Source of the DNA: Lachnospiraceae bacterium
GTDB taxonomy: Bacteria > Bacillota > Clostridia > Lachnospirales > Lachnospiraceae
Direction: 5' to 3'
NCBI GenBank assembly: GCA_017448245.1
Contig: JAFSLV010000019.1
Span: 1-64,000, forward strand
DNA length: 64,000 nucleotides
A program made the translations under genes and the position numbers. Of the stretch, positions 25,110 through 36,915 are shown one piece after another. Every line of letters starts with the position of its first letter. The first letter of the stretch is position 1. The notes under the pieces are model-generated. The model searched no databases and had not been told where the DNA came from. It worked only from the letters and a program-made list of their open reading frames with translations.

Positions 25110-26237
25110 ATGTATCAGATCATCGCAACCGAGAACAGAGCCAAAAGAGCGCGCTTCACGACGGTCCACGGCGTGGTGGAGACCCCCGTCTTTATGAATG
25201 TCGCAACGGCGGGGGCGATCAAGGGGGGCGTCAGCGCAAAAGACCTTGCGGGCATCGGCACGCAGATGGTACTCGGCAATACCTATCATCTGCGCTTACG
25301 ACCCGGGGATGACGTGGTCTACCGCATGGGGGGGCTGCGCCGCATGATGCACTGGGACGGCCCCGTTCTGACCGACTCCGGCGGATTTCAGGTCTTTTCG
25401 CTTGCGGCGAGAAGGAAGATCACGGAAGCGGGGGTGCATTTCAGGTCCCATATCGACGGACGTCCGCTCTTTATCGGCCCCGAGGAGAGCATGCGGATCC
25501 AGTCACATCTGGGCTCCACCGTCGCCATGGCCTTTGACGAATGTCCGGATGCGAGATCGGACCGGGCCTATACCGAACAGAGCGTTGCAAGGACCACGCG
25601 GTGGCTTGTGCGCTGCGTGGCGGAGATGAAGCGCCTGAACGGGCTTTCGCAGACAGTCAATCCGGGACAGCTCCTCTTCGGAATCAACCAGGGGGCGGTC
25701 TTTGACGATCTGCGCATCGCGCACGCAAAGGAGATCGCCGCCATGAACCTCGACGGCTATGCCGTCGGGGGACTCGCCGTCGGGGAGACGCATGAGGAGA
25801 TGTATCATATCCTCGATGTCACCGTGCCGCATCTGCCCAAGGACAGGCCCGTCTATCTGATGGGCGTGGGAACGCCCGAAAACATCCTCGAAGGGGTGGA
25901 GAGAGGCGTCGATTTCTTTGACTGTGTCTATCCTTCGCGGAACGGGCGCCACGGGCATCTCTATACGGGAAAGGGACGCCTCAATATCAAAAACAGGCGC
26001 TTTGAAACGGATCCCCGTCCCATCGAGGAGGGATGTGACTGCGAGGCCTGCCGCAATTACAGCAGGGCCTATGTGCGGCATCTGATCCGGTCGGGAGAGG
26101 CACTGGGGCTCAGGCTCGCGGTGATGCACAATCTCCGGTTTTATAACCGTCTGATGGAGGAAATCCGTACTGCCATCGAAGAAAACCGTTTTGCCGCGTA
26201 CAAGAAACAAAAAATCGAAGAGATGCGGGAATTGTGA
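25110..26237 (+). CDS. tgt: tRNA-guanine transglycosylase
   Basis: Tgt (375 residues) swaps guanine 34 for preQ1 in tRNAs for Asp, Asn, His and Tyr. The general-base Asp lies in LTDSGGFQVFSL, the nucleophile region is FDCVYPSRNGRHGHLYT, and the zinc site CDCEACRNYSRAYVRHL shows the CxCx2C-plus-His pattern. Length is normal. It is followed by yajC, the usual arrangement in many bacteria. No queuosine synthesis genes are in the window. Confidence 0.98.
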   Translation: MYQIIATENRAKRARFTTVHGVVETPVFMNVATAGAIKGGVSAKDLAGIGTQMVLGNTYHLRLRPGDDVVYRMGGLRRMMHWDGPVLTDSGGFQVFSLAARRKITEAGVHFRSHIDGRPLFIGPEESMRIQSHLGSTVAMAFDECPDARSDRAYTEQSVARTTRWLVRCVAEMKRLNGLSQTVNPGQLLFGINQGAVFDDLRIAHAKEIAAMNLDGYAVGGLAVGETHEEMYHILDVTVPHLPKDRPVYLMGVGTPENILEGVERGVDFFDCVYPSRNGRHGHLYTGKGRLNIKNRRFETDPRPIEEGCDCEACRNYSRAYVRHLIRSGEALGLRLAVMHNLRFYNRLMEEIRTAIEENRFAAYKKQKIEEMREL

Positions 26238-26315
26238 CTTGTTTTTTTGGTGATGATCTTGTATGATTGATTATTGAAATTTTATTATGGCAACAGTGGG
26301 GAGGTAAGACGTTTT

Positions 26316-26669
26316 ATGATGATGAGACTTGCAGGGGAGGCCGCCGGCGGGCTCGGCTCCTACGGAATGATTATCTATCTGGTTGCGATTGTGGCGGTAT
26401 TCTATTTTATCCTGATCCGTCCGCAGCGCAAGGAGCAGAAAAACCAGGCGGCACGCCTGGCGTCTTTGGAGATCGGGGATTCCATCCGTACTTCCAGCGG
26501 CTTTTTCGGTACGATTATCGATATCAGCGAGGAGGGCAACACCGTGATTGTCGAGTTCGGTAACAACAAAAACTGCCGGATTCCGATGCTCAAGGAAGCC
26601 ATCGTCGAGGTCGAAAAGCCCGAGGATGCGGTGAAGCCCGTGGAAGAGGACAGCAAGAAAAAGAAGTAA
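26316..26669 (+). CDS. yajC: Preprotein translocase accessory subunit YajC
   Basis: The 117-residue protein has a single N-terminal membrane helix (IIYLVAIVAVFYFILI) followed by the hallmark RPQRKEQKN and a small cytoplasmic domain with LEIGDSIRTSSGFFGTI. YajC binds the SecDF part of the Sec translocon. I chose the ATG at 26316, 11 bases after GGGGAGG; two further Met codons follow at once. The Lys/Asp-rich tail is unremarkable. A terminator follows. Confidence 0.95.
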   Translation: MMMRLAGEAAGGLGSYGMIIYLVAIVAVFYFILIRPQRKEQKNQAARLASLEIGDSIRTSSGFFGTIIDISEEGNTVIVEFGNNKNCRIPMLKEAIVEVEKPEDAVKPVEEDSKKKK

Positions 26670-26692
26670 AGGCACAGATGGATTGTCGGTGG

Positions 26693-26727
26693 AAAAGCCG
26701 GGCGTATTCATGCCTCCGGCTTTTTCT
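26693..26727 (+). terminator. Intrinsic terminator after yajC
   Basis: AAAAGCCGG (26693-26701) and CCGGCTTTT (26716-26724) pair with a 14-base loop and are followed by a T-rich tract. It separates tgt-yajC from the leuB-ilvD-ilvB block. Confidence 0.8.
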
Positions 26728-26765
26728 TCTATATATGCAAATCACACAGACAGGAGCAACCGGCC

Positions 26766-27866
26766 ATGAACATGAATATTGCGTGCATTGCGGGAGACGG
26801 GATCGGTCCGGAGATTACAAGGGAGGCCTTAAAGGTGCTCGGACAGACGGCAGCCGTCTGCGGGCATACCATACAGAGGGAGGATCTGCTGATGGGCGGT
26901 GCGTCGATCGACGCTTACGGGGTACCGCTGACGCAGGAGACCGTTGAGAGATGTCAGGCAGCGGATGCCGTGCTGATGGGATCGATCGGGGGCGACGCCA
27001 AGACGTCCCCGTGGTACAGGCTTTCGCCGGACAAAAGACCGGAGGCGGGACTCCTCGGACTGAGGAAGGCGCTGCGCCTGTTTGCCAATCTGCGTCCTGC
27101 CTTCCTGTATCCGGAGCTTGCGGAAGCCTGTCCTTTGCGGGAAGAGACCGCGAAAAAAGGCTTTGATCTGATGCTGGTCAGGGAACTGACGGGCGGATTG
27201 TATTTCGGGGACCGGAAGACGCAGGAGGTGGACGGTGTGCGTATTGCGACCGATACGCTCGTCTATTCCGAAGAGGAGATCCGGCGCGTCGCACGAAGGG
27301 CCTTTGATATTGCGATGACGCGCAGGAAAAAGGTCACGAGCGTCGACAAGGCCAACGTGCTCGACAGCTCCCGTCTGTGGCGTACCGTCACGGAGGAGGT
27401 CGCAAAGGACTATCCCGATATCACGCTCGAACATATGCTGGTCGATAACTGCGCCATGCAGATCGTTCTCGATCCCGCACAGTTTGACGTGATCCTGACG
27501 GAGAACATGTTTGGCGATATTCTCTCGGACGAGGCCAGCATGATCACGGGATCGATCGGGATGCTGCCGAGCGCATCCCTCAATGAGTCAAAATTCGGAC
27601 TGTACGAACCGAGCGGCGGCAGCGCCCCGGACATCGCGGGCAAGGATGTCGCCAATCCGCTCGCAACGATCCTCTCCGCCGCACTTATGCTGCGTACGAC
27701 CTTTGGTCTGGAAAAGGAAGCGGATGCGGTGGAGCGGGCGGTCAGGGAGACGCTTGCGGAGGGGTATCGTACACGGGATATCGCATCGGCAACGACAGAT
27801 AAGGAAAAGATCCTTGGTTGCGCCGCCATGGGCGACAAGGTCGCGGAACACGTGAAGGGAGAATGA
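26766..27866 (+). CDS. leuB: 3-isopropylmalate dehydrogenase
   Basis: LeuB (366 residues) oxidises and decarboxylates 3-isopropylmalate in leucine synthesis with NAD. Visible are [10 protein letters not shown] at the N-terminus, the substrate loop [15 protein letters not shown], the catalytic Tyr and Lys regions ([21 protein letters not shown]), the metal-binding Asp in [12 protein letters not shown] and the nucleotide loop [12 protein letters not shown]. The ribosome binding site is caggag. No promoter stands out in the 40 bases after the terminator, and no T-box leader is present. It forms a tight operon with ilvD and ilvB. Confidence 0.97.
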   Translation: MNMNIACIAGDGIGPEITREALKVLGQTAAVCGHTIQREDLLMGGASIDAYGVPLTQETVERCQAADAVLMGSIGGDAKTSPWYRLSPDKRPEAGLLGLRKALRLFANLRPAFLYPELAEACPLREETAKKGFDLMLVRELTGGLYFGDRKTQEVDGVRIATDTLVYSEEEIRRVARRAFDIAMTRRKKVTSVDKANVLDSSRLWRTVTEEVAKDYPDITLEHMLVDNCAMQIVLDPAQFDVILTENMFGDILSDEASMITGSIGMLPSASLNESKFGLYEPSGGSAPDIAGKDVANPLATILSAALMLRTTFGLEKEADAVERAVRETLAEGYRTRDIASATTDKEKILGCAAMGDKVAEHVKGE

Positions 27867-27868
27867 CC

Positions 27869-29542
27869 ATGAATAGTGAAGCTGTCACAAAGGGAATCGG
27901 CCGTGCGCCGCACCGCAGTCTTTTGAACGCACTGGGATGGACCGAGGAGGAGATGAAAAAGCCCGTGATCGGTGTCGTATGCTCCCAGTCGGAGGTCGTG
28001 CCCGGTCATATGAATCTGGACAAGCTCTGCGAGGCGGTCAAACTCGGGGTCGCGGAGAGTGGCGGCATGCCCGTGATGGTGCCCGCAATCGCCGTCTGCG
28101 ACGGCATCGCGATGGGACATACCGGGATGAAATATTCGCTGGTCACGAGAGACCTGATCGCGGATTCGACGGAGTGCCTCGCGCTTGCGCATGCCTTTGA
28201 CGGCATGGTGATGATCCCCAACTGCGACAAAAACGTCCCCGGCCTTCTGATGGCGGCGGCCAGGGTTAATATCCCCACGATCTTTGTGTCGGGCGGACCG
28301 ATGCTGGCCGGTCATATCGACGGACGGAAGCGTTCGCTTTCCTCGATCTTTGAAGCGGTCGGCGAGGTCACGGCCGGACGCATGACGGAGGACAAGCTCC
28401 GGGAATACGAAGAAAACGTCTGCCCGTCCTGCGGCTCCTGCTCCGGCATGTATACGGCCAATTCGATGAACTGCCTCACCGAGGCGATCGGCATGGGTTT
28501 ACGGGGCAACGGCACCATCCCCGCGGTCTACTCCGCAAGGATCCGCCTCGCCAAGCATGCGGGCAATCAGATCATGACCCTGATCGAAAAAAATATCCGT
28601 CCGCGCGACATCATGACGGAGGATGCCTTTATGAATGCCCTGGCGGTCGACATGGCGCTGGGCTGCTCCACCAATACGATGCTGCATCTGCCGGCGATTG
28701 CGCGTGAGGCGGGCGTGACGATCGACATGGAGATCGCCAATGCCGTTTCCGAAAAGACCCCCAACCTCTGTCACCTGGCACCGGCCGGTCCGACCTATAT
28801 GGAAGATCTCGAGGAGGCAGGCGGTGTCTATGCCGTGATGAAGGAACTGACAAAGCGCGATATTCTGAAAACGGATCTGATCACCGTCACGGGAAAAACC
28901 GTCGCGGAAAATCTGCAGCATGCCGTCAACCGGAATGAGAATGTCATCCGCCCGATCGACAATCCGTATCTGGAAAAGGGCGGAATTGCCGTGCTGAGGG
29001 GCAATCTTGCGCCCGATACCGGCGTCGTCAAGGCGGCAGCAGTCGTTCCCGAGATGATGGTGCACGAGGGACCGGCCAGGGTCTTTGACTGCGAGGACGA
29101 TGCGATCTCGGCGATCCTCGGCGGCAGGATCAAAGAGGGCGATGTGGTCATCATCCGTTATGTCGGCCCTAAGGGAGGACCGGGGATGCCGGAGATGCTC
29201 TCCCCGACGTCCGCCATTGCCGGCATGGGGCTGGGCTCGAGCGTCGCCCTGATCACGGACGGCCGGTTTTCCGGTGCGTCCAGAGGCGCCTCGATCGGGC
29301 ATGTCTCTCCGGAAGCCGCGGTCGGCGGACCGATCGCGCTGGTCGAAGAGGGCGATATCATCTCGGTCAATATCCCGGAACACCGGCTGGACGTACGGAT
29401 CTCCGACGAGGAGATGGCGAGGAGAAGGGCGGCATGGCAGCCCAGAGAGGCAGACATACAGACAGGCTATCTCAGAAGGTATACGCATCTGGTGACGAGC
29501 GGCAACCGCGGCGCGGTGCTGGAACTGAAGGGAGACGAATGA
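27869..29542 (+). CDS. ilvD: Dihydroxyacid dehydratase
   Basis: IlvD (557 residues) dehydrates dihydroxy-isovalerate and dihydroxy-methylvalerate in valine and isoleucine synthesis. The iron-sulfur Cys residues are in NCDKNVPG and [16 protein letters not shown], and the C-terminal [19 protein letters not shown] is characteristic. The Met at 27869 has GGGAG seven bases ahead and begins two bases after the leuB stop. Its cluster is oxygen-sensitive, in keeping with an anaerobe. Confidence 0.97.
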   Translation: MNSEAVTKGIGRAPHRSLLNALGWTEEEMKKPVIGVVCSQSEVVPGHMNLDKLCEAVKLGVAESGGMPVMVPAIAVCDGIAMGHTGMKYSLVTRDLIADSTECLALAHAFDGMVMIPNCDKNVPGLLMAAARVNIPTIFVSGGPMLAGHIDGRKRSLSSIFEAVGEVTAGRMTEDKLREYEENVCPSCGSCSGMYTANSMNCLTEAIGMGLRGNGTIPAVYSARIRLAKHAGNQIMTLIEKNIRPRDIMTEDAFMNALAVDMALGCSTNTMLHLPAIAREAGVTIDMEIANAVSEKTPNLCHLAPAGPTYMEDLEEAGGVYAVMKELTKRDILKTDLITVTGKTVAENLQHAVNRNENVIRPIDNPYLEKGGIAVLRGNLAPDTGVVKAAAVVPEMMVHEGPARVFDCEDDAISAILGGRIKEGDVVIIRYVGPKGGPGMPEMLSPTSAIAGMGLGSSVALITDGRFSGASRGASIGHVSPEAAVGGPIALVEEGDIISVNIPEHRLDVRISDEEMARRRAAWQPREADIQTGYLRRYTHLVTSGNRGAVLELKGDE

Positions 29543-29543
29543 T

Positions 29544-31226
29544 ATGCGGATGAAGGGAGCTGAAATCGTCGTCCGTTGTCTGCTGGAGCAGGGCGTGGAC
29601 TGTGTCTTCGGATATCCCGGCGGAACGATCCTGGATATTTACGATGCGCTCTATCATCATAAAAAGGAGATCCGTCATATCCGGACGAGCCACGAGCAGG
29701 GCGCCGCGCATGCGGCGGACGGCTATGCGAGGGCAAGCGGCAGGGTCGGCGTGTGCCTTGCGACATCCGGCCCCGGCTCCACCAATCTGGTCACCGGCCT
29801 TGCGACCGCCTATATGGATTCGGTGCCGGTGGTTGCGATCACCTGCAATGTCACCAACCAGCTGCTCGGCAAGGACAGCTTCCAGGAGGTGGATATCACG
29901 GGCGTCACCATGCCGATCACCAAGCACAGCTTTATCGTCAAGGATACATCGCTCCTTGCGGATGCGATCCGCAAGGCATTTGAAATCGCCGGGAGCGGAA
30001 GACCGGGGCCCGTGCTCGTCGACATCACCAAGGACACCACGCAGAAGACGGGAGAGTATGAGCCGGCCGGAAAAAAGACGTCCGCTTCCGCAAAGAAGAC
30101 CTTTACGGAAGAGGAGATCGAAAGAGCCGCGTCGATGATCAAAAAGGCCAAAAAGCCCTATATCTATGTCGGCGGCGGGGCGGTATCCGCCGGCTGTGCA
30201 AAGGAGCTCGGGACCTTTGTCGAAAAGGTCCATGCGCCGGTCTGTACGTCGCTCATGGGAAAGGGCGCCTTTGACGAGCGCAATCCCCTCTTCAGCGGCA
30301 TGATCGGAATGCACGGCACCAAGGCGTCCAATCTCGGCGTGTCCGCCTGTGATCTGGTGATTGCACTGGGGGCCAGATTCAGCGACCGTGTGACCGGAAA
30401 TCCCGCGACCTTTGCGCAGGGGGCAAAGATATTGCATGTCGATATCGATCCCGCGGAAATCAACAAGAATATCCGCGCCGACCACCATATCAACGGGGAT
30501 CTGAAGCAGGTACTCAAAGCGCTCAATGCGCACCTTTCGCCCATGCGTCATACCGCGTTTGTACGGGAGGTGGAGACACTTAAAAAGAGGTATCCGCTGC
30601 GCACGGAGAAAAAGAGACTCACCGGACCCGCGGTGATACGGGCACTGCAGTCGCATATGCGGGAAGGCGACATCCTCACCACCGACGTCGGACAGCACCA
30701 GATGTGGAGTGCACAGTTTTTTGAAGCGCACCGTCCGCGCACGTTTCTGAGCTCCGGGGGGCTGGGGACGATGGGCTTTGGCCTGGGGGCCGCGATCGGC
30801 GCCAAATGCGCGCATCCCGCAAAGCGGATCGTGAATGTCACGGGAGACGGCTGCTTTCGCATGAACTGCAACGAGCTTGCGACGTCCACCGCTTACGGGC
30901 TGCCCGTGATCGAGGTGATCTTTGACAACCGGACGCTCGGAATGGTCAGACAGTGGCAGACGCTCTTTTATGACCGGGCCTACAGCGCAACCGACATCAC
31001 GGATCCCGTGGATTATTGCAGGATTGCGGAGGGCTTCGGATGCGAGGCATACCGCGTGACCACGATGGCGGAGCTGGAAGACGCGCTTGCGCTGGCCTTC
31101 CGGGCAAAGAAAACGGTCGTCCTCGACTGCGTGATCGATACGGACGATGCCGTTTTTCCGATGGTACCCGCGGGCAGGTCGATTGCGGATGCCTTTGATG
31201 CCGCGGACCTTGCAAGAAGAAAATGA
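29544..31226 (+). CDS. ilvB: Acetolactate synthase large subunit (first copy)
   Basis: A 560-residue thiamin-diphosphate enzyme that joins two oxoacids to acetolactate or acetohydroxybutyrate. The catalytic Glu is in SHEQGAAHAADGYAR, the Gln loop in FQEVDITG, the metal motif is GDGCFRMNCNE and the substrate Trp is in LGMVRQWQTLFY. These mark a standard anabolic acetohydroxyacid synthase. It starts one base after the ilvD stop, with AAGGGAGA nine bases ahead. No small subunit follows directly; the two ilvN genes stand with the second copy 4 kb downstream. Confidence 0.95.
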   Translation: MRMKGAEIVVRCLLEQGVDCVFGYPGGTILDIYDALYHHKKEIRHIRTSHEQGAAHAADGYARASGRVGVCLATSGPGSTNLVTGLATAYMDSVPVVAITCNVTNQLLGKDSFQEVDITGVTMPITKHSFIVKDTSLLADAIRKAFEIAGSGRPGPVLVDITKDTTQKTGEYEPAGKKTSASAKKTFTEEEIERAASMIKKAKKPYIYVGGGAVSAGCAKELGTFVEKVHAPVCTSLMGKGAFDERNPLFSGMIGMHGTKASNLGVSACDLVIALGARFSDRVTGNPATFAQGAKILHVDIDPAEINKNIRADHHINGDLKQVLKALNAHLSPMRHTAFVREVETLKKRYPLRTEKKRLTGPAVIRALQSHMREGDILTTDVGQHQMWSAQFFEAHRPRTFLSSGGLGTMGFGLGAAIGAKCAHPAKRIVNVTGDGCFRMNCNELATSTAYGLPVIEVIFDNRTLGMVRQWQTLFYDRAYSATDITDPVDYCRIAEGFGCEAYRVTTMAELEDALALAFRAKKTVVLDCVIDTDDAVFPMVPAGRSIADAFDAADLARRK

Positions 31227-31238
31227 AAAGGAAACTAA

Positions 31239-32636
31239 ATGCCGGATAATAAAATGGGCGTGATGCCCGTCAAAAAACTGATCGTATCGATGTCGCTGCC
31301 CATGATGGTCTCCATGCTGGTGCAGGCGCTCTACAATGTCGTGGACTCGATCTTCGTCGCGAGACTGAGCATGGATGCGCTGACGGCGGTGACGCTGGCG
31401 TTTCCGATGCAGAATCTCATGATCGCGCTCGGCGCCGGCACGGGCGTGGGTGTCAACGCGCTTTTGTCGCGCTCGCTCGGGGAGAAAAAGCAGGACAGGG
31501 CGGATGCCGCGGCCTGTAACGGTGTATTTCTTGCGGGATGCAGCGCGGTACTCTTTTTCCTGATCGGGGCGGTGGCTTCGGGCCCCTTTATCCGCACACA
31601 GACCGCGGATGCGCAGATCGCCGCTTACGGCACGACCTATCTGTCGATTGTCGCCATGTGCTCGGTCGGACTCTTTTTCCAGGTGATGCTGGAGAGACTC
31701 CTGCAGTCCACGGGGCGTACGTTTTACAGCATGATCTCCCAGATGACGGGCGCAATCATCAATATCATCCTCGATCCGGTCATGATCTTCGGCCTGCTCG
31801 GCTGTCCCGCCTTCGGGGTGGCCGGCGCCGCCTATGCGACGGTGATCGGACAATGCGTGGCTGCCGTGACGGGGCTGTTTCTCAATCTGAGGAAAAATGA
31901 CGATGTGCATCTGCGAATGGCGCACATCCTGCGGCCGGACAAAGAAGTCATCGGACAGATCTTTTTTGTCGGCGTGCCCTCGATCCTGATGATGTCGATC
32001 GGTTCGCTCATGACCTATCTGCTCAACCGGATTCTGGGGAGCTTTGGCGCGGTCACCGGGGCAGTCGCCATCGCCGTGTTCGGCGCCTATTTCAAGCTGC
32101 AGAGCTTTTTCTTCATGCCGGTCTTCGGACTCAACAACGGGCTCATCCCGGTGCTTGCCTTCAATTACGGCGCAAGGAAGAAAGAGAGAATGAAGGAGGC
32201 GCTGACCTTTTCCCTGATGCTTGCGATCGCCGTCATGGCGACGGGCACCGTCGTGATGGAGCTGTTTCCCGCGGGATTACTGTCTTTATTTGCGGATGAG
32301 GGGACCAATCCGGACAATTACCGCGCGATGATGGAGATGGGGATCCCGGCGCTCCGCAGGATTGCGATCCATTTTCCGATTGCCGCCCTGTGCATCATCA
32401 TGGGGTCCATCTTCCAGGCGCTGTCAAAGAGCTATTATTCCCTGGTGATTTCGATTATGCGTCAGCTCGTAGCCCTGATTCCCGCGGCCTATCTTCTGGC
32501 ACGGACAGGGGACGTGGGCAATGTCTGGTGGGCCTTTCTGATTGCGGAGACGGTATCTCTGGTATTCTCGCTCGTCTTTTTCCGAAGGGTCTACAAGACC
32601 ACGGTGGAGGTAATGCCGGACAGTGTCAGTACGTGA
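31239..32636 (+). CDS. MATE family efflux transporter
   Basis: A 465-residue membrane protein of the multidrug and toxic compound extrusion family, with about 12 helices. The N-terminal pattern MSLPMMVSMLVQALYNVVDSIFVARL and the duplicated half (LPMMVS in half one, VGVPSILMMSIGS in half two) are typical. It may export drugs, or a metabolite of the pathway given its place behind ilvB; the latter is only an inference. It starts 12 bases after ilvB with AAAAGGA ahead. Its end overlaps the convergent lipoprotein gene by 11 bases. Confidence 0.9.
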   Translation: MPDNKMGVMPVKKLIVSMSLPMMVSMLVQALYNVVDSIFVARLSMDALTAVTLAFPMQNLMIALGAGTGVGVNALLSRSLGEKKQDRADAAACNGVFLAGCSAVLFFLIGAVASGPFIRTQTADAQIAAYGTTYLSIVAMCSVGLFFQVMLERLLQSTGRTFYSMISQMTGAIINIILDPVMIFGLLGCPAFGVAGAAYATVIGQCVAAVTGLFLNLRKNDDVHLRMAHILRPDKEVIGQIFFVGVPSILMMSIGSLMTYLLNRILGSFGAVTGAVAIAVFGAYFKLQSFFFMPVFGLNNGLIPVLAFNYGARKKERMKEALTFSLMLAIAVMATGTVVMELFPAGLLSLFADEGTNPDNYRAMMEMGIPALRRIAIHFPIAALCIIMGSIFQALSKSYYSLVISIMRQLVALIPAAYLLARTGDVGNVWWAFLIAETVSLVFSLVFFRRVYKTTVEVMPDSVST

Positions 32637-33096
32637 TGCGGATGTCGTCGCCCGTCGGCTCTTCCCCGTGCAGGACCTGTAAGATGATCTGGATGCAGCG
32701 GTTGGCGCGGTCATACCAGACCCTCGCTTCGTCGACCCTGGCGGCCTGATAGCCGTCGTCGTAGGCTTCGTGGTAGAGACGCACCGCGTTTTCCATGGAG
32801 TCGGCGGCATCCGTGGTGAGATTGCTGATGGAGTGAAACTCCTCGGGGATTTCGTACGAGCGCAGCAGCCGGAACTCTTCGTTGAGACCGTCGAGGTTCT
32901 GCAACAGATCGGCGACCGCGCTGTCCGAGGAGGCGTCGATTTCGTTGATGCGTGTATTGTACGCGTTGACATTGTCATAAAAACGCGTCATGTTGTCCCG
33001 GTAGGTTTCGAGCTTGCGGGTTCTGGCGTCGGTACATCCGCACAGAAGGATCGCAAGAATCACCGCCGGCAACAGTTTTCTGATCATTTTTAACAT
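32626..33096 (-). CDS. Small lipoprotein of unknown function
   Basis: The 156-residue product has a signal peptide with lipobox ILLCGC (Cys near position 21), so it should be lipid-anchored outside the cell. The mature part is acidic and almost wholly helical, with a probable coiled coil (TRKLETYRDNMTRFYDNVNA onward). I recognise no family. It lies alone on the minus strand, breaking the ilv block in two. No clear ribosome binding site precedes the ATG. A second Met three codons later is an alternative start. Confidence 0.75.
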   Translation of the reverse strand: MLKMIRKLLPAVILAILLCGCTDARTRKLETYRDNMTRFYDNVNAYNTRINEIDASSDSAVADLLQNLDGLNEEFRLLRSYEIPEEFHSISNLTTDAADSMENAVRLYHEAYDDGYQAARVDEARVWYDRANRCIQIILQVLHGEEPTGDDIRITY

Positions 33097-33121
33097 AATA
33101 CCAAATGTACCATACTACGAT

Positions 33122-33151
33122 TTGCAATGCAAGGAATGATTATGCTATGCT
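33122..33151 (+). promoter_or_regulatory. Promoter of the ilvB2-ilvN-ilvC operon
   Basis: TTGCAA (33122-33127), an 18-base spacer and TATGCT (33146-33151) with an extended TG form a sigma-A promoter, about 40 bases before the ilvB2 start. The gap is too short for a T-box or leader peptide attenuator. Confidence 0.65.
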
Positions 33152-33193
33152 AATAAAATCTATGTACCGGAAGGCTTTGGGAGGTTGATGCGG

Positions 33194-34819
33194 ATGAATG
33201 GCGCACAGGCAATGGTAAAATGTCTCGAAGCGGAGGGTGTGGAGCGGCTCTACGGGTATTCCGGTGCCGCGATCTGCCCTTTTTATGACGCGCTGCTGTC
33301 GTCAAAGATCACGCCCGTGCTGGTCAGACAGGAGCAGAATGCGGCCCACATGGCGAGCGGCTATGCGCGCATGAAGGGGAGAGCCGGGGTCTGTGTCGTG
33401 ACGAGCGGTCCCGGTGCGACCAATCTGATCACCGGTATCGCCACGGCGTTTGCCGATTCGATTCCGCTTGTCTGCATCACGGGACAGGTCGTCAGCTCCA
33501 TGATCGGCTCCGATGTCTTCCAGGAGGCCGATATCACGGGGGCCGTGGAGTCCTTTGTCAAGTACTCGTATCTGGTCCGCGATGCACAGGACCTTCCCCG
33601 CATCATGAAGGAAGCGTTCTATATCGCGGAGAGCGGACGCCGGGGGCCGGTGCTCATCGATGTGCCGACCGACGTCATGGCGTGTGAGATCAAAAAATAC
33701 GTCTATCCGGACAAGGTGCAGATGCGCACCTACAAGCCGACCGTCGAAGGCAACGGCGCGCAGATCGCCAAGGTTATCCGCGAGCTCGAAAAGGCGGAAA
33801 GGCCGATCATGTGTGTGGGCGGCGGCGTCGCGCTGTCCGGCGCGATCGACGAGATCCGCGCGTTTGTCAGAAAGTACCAGATCCCCGTGGTGAGCACGAT
33901 GATGGGGATCGGTGCGATGCCCTCCGGGGACAATCTCTATTTCGGAATGGTGGGTAATAACGGAAGGCCCTATGCCAACCGTGCGGTGGGAGAATCGGAC
34001 CTGTTGCTGGTGGTAGGAGCAAGGGTCGCCGACCGGGCGGTCAACCGGCCGGATCTGATCACGGAAAACAAGGTCCTCATCCATATCGACGTGGATCCCG
34101 CCGAGATCGGCAAAAACGTGGGTCCGACGATCCCGCTCGTTGGGGATATCCGGCATGTGTTCCGGCAGATCGACAAGTCGGAGATCCACATGAAGGATCA
34201 TGCGGCATGGATCAATACCTTATGCGAATACCGTCTCAGGACGCAGGAGGTGCGCGCAAAAGCCGGCAAGGCCTATGTCGACGTCAGGGCGTTTCTGGAG
34301 ACGCTTTCTCTCCGGATGGACAAAAACGCGGTCTTTGTGTGTGACGTCGGACAGAACCAGATCTGGTCCACGCACTATTTCAAGGTATCCGAGAAGGGAC
34401 GGTTTATGACCTCCGGCGGCATGGGAACGATGGGCTACGCGATCCCCGCGGCGTTCGGCGCGTCACAGGCCAGACCCGACCGGCAGACGATTGCACTGTG
34501 CGGCGACGGCGGCTTCCAGATGTCGATGTGCGAGCTGGGAACCATCGCGCAGTACGGCGGAGACATCGGCATCGTGATTCTGAGAAACAATACGCTCGGC
34601 ATGGTGATGGAGACAATCCATTCGCTCTATGACAGCCGTGCCACCATGGTCGATCTCGGAAAGGATACTCCGGATTACAAAAAAATCGCCGAAGCCTACG
34701 GCATGGGATATGAGATGCTCGACGGCAAAGGCGACATGGAGCAGGCACTGTATTCCTTTTTGCATGCGGACGGCGCAAGGATCCTCGAGGTATCCGTGGA
34801 TCCGCGCGACCGGGTATAA
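33194..34819 (+). CDS. ilvB: Acetolactate synthase large subunit-like ThDP enzyme (second copy)
   Basis: The 541-residue enzyme has the acetohydroxyacid synthase architecture: catalytic Glu in RQEQNAAHMASGYAR, Gln in FQEADITG and the metal motif GDGGFQMSMCE. It differs from the first copy in two places. The N-terminal loop is GYSGAAICPFYD instead of GYPGG, and the substrate segment reads LGMVMETIHSLY, lacking the Trp that favours 2-oxobutyrate. The two small-subunit genes that follow mark it as a regulated synthase. Its substrate preference may differ (inference). I chose the Met at 33194, nine bases after GGGAGG, so that the N-terminus MNGAQAM aligns with the first copy. Confidence 0.9.
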   Translation: MNGAQAMVKCLEAEGVERLYGYSGAAICPFYDALLSSKITPVLVRQEQNAAHMASGYARMKGRAGVCVVTSGPGATNLITGIATAFADSIPLVCITGQVVSSMIGSDVFQEADITGAVESFVKYSYLVRDAQDLPRIMKEAFYIAESGRRGPVLIDVPTDVMACEIKKYVYPDKVQMRTYKPTVEGNGAQIAKVIRELEKAERPIMCVGGGVALSGAIDEIRAFVRKYQIPVVSTMMGIGAMPSGDNLYFGMVGNNGRPYANRAVGESDLLLVVGARVADRAVNRPDLITENKVLIHIDVDPAEIGKNVGPTIPLVGDIRHVFRQIDKSEIHMKDHAAWINTLCEYRLRTQEVRAKAGKAYVDVRAFLETLSLRMDKNAVFVCDVGQNQIWSTHYFKVSEKGRFMTSGGMGTMGYAIPAAFGASQARPDRQTIALCGDGGFQMSMCELGTIAQYGGDIGIVILRNNTLGMVMETIHSLYDSRATMVDLGKDTPDYKKIAEAYGMGYEMLDGKGDMEQALYSFLHADGARILEVSVDPRDRV

Positions 34820-34833
34820 GGAGGGATCCGCCC

Positions 34834-35322
34834 ATGAAGAAAATCTACTCCGTACTCGTGGAAAACCGCGCCGGCGTCCTGGCCAAGGTCGCGGGATTGT
34901 TCTCCCGCAGAAATTTCAACATCGATTCCCTCGTGGTGGGGGAGACGGACGCGCATGACGTCTCCTGCATGACGATCGTCTCGAGCGGCGACGAGCGGAC
35001 CATCGAGCAGATCGAAAAGCAGCTCAACAAAAAACTCGACGTCATCAAGGTCAAGACCTTCCGGGAGGCGGACGCGATCGACCGCGAGCTCATGCTCGTC
35101 AAGGTCAAATACAACAAAACCAACCGCCGCGACATCATGGAGAACTGCGAGATCTGCCATGCGCGGATCGTGGATATGTCCAGGGGGTATATGATGATCC
35201 AGATCTGTGACACGACGGAAAAGGTGGAGCTGTTCCTCCAGGTATTAAAGGGTATCAGCATCGTGGAGGTGGCACGCACCGGCACGGTCGCGCTGCAAAA
35301 GTGCAGGGAAAATGAAAGGTAG
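34834..35322 (+). CDS. ilvN: Acetolactate synthase small subunit (first of two)
   Basis: A 162-residue regulatory subunit with an N-terminal ACT domain (SVLVENRAGVLAKVAGLFSRR, then IDSLVVGETD) and a C-terminal IlvN-type domain ending in LELARTG-like EVARTGTVAL. ACT domains bind valine at the subunit interface and give feedback control of the large subunit. The ribosome binding site is taaggaggg. It is followed after five bases by a second small-subunit gene. Confidence 0.95.
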   Translation: MKKIYSVLVENRAGVLAKVAGLFSRRNFNIDSLVVGETDAHDVSCMTIVSSGDERTIEQIEKQLNKKLDVIKVKTFREADAIDRELMLVKVKYNKTNRRDIMENCEICHARIVDMSRGYMMIQICDTTEKVELFLQVLKGISIVEVARTGTVALQKCRENER

Positions 35323-35327
35323 GAAGG

Positions 35328-36913
<1,586 letters not shown>

Positions 36914-36915
36914 GC

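Noticed and set aside
29472-31925. 817-codon minus-strand frame
   Set aside because: Antisense shadow of ilvB and the MATE gene with no domain content.
33097-33193. T-box or leader-peptide attenuator before the ilv operon
   Set aside because: The 97-base gap is too short for a T-box and has no run of Leu, Ile or Val codons or terminator.
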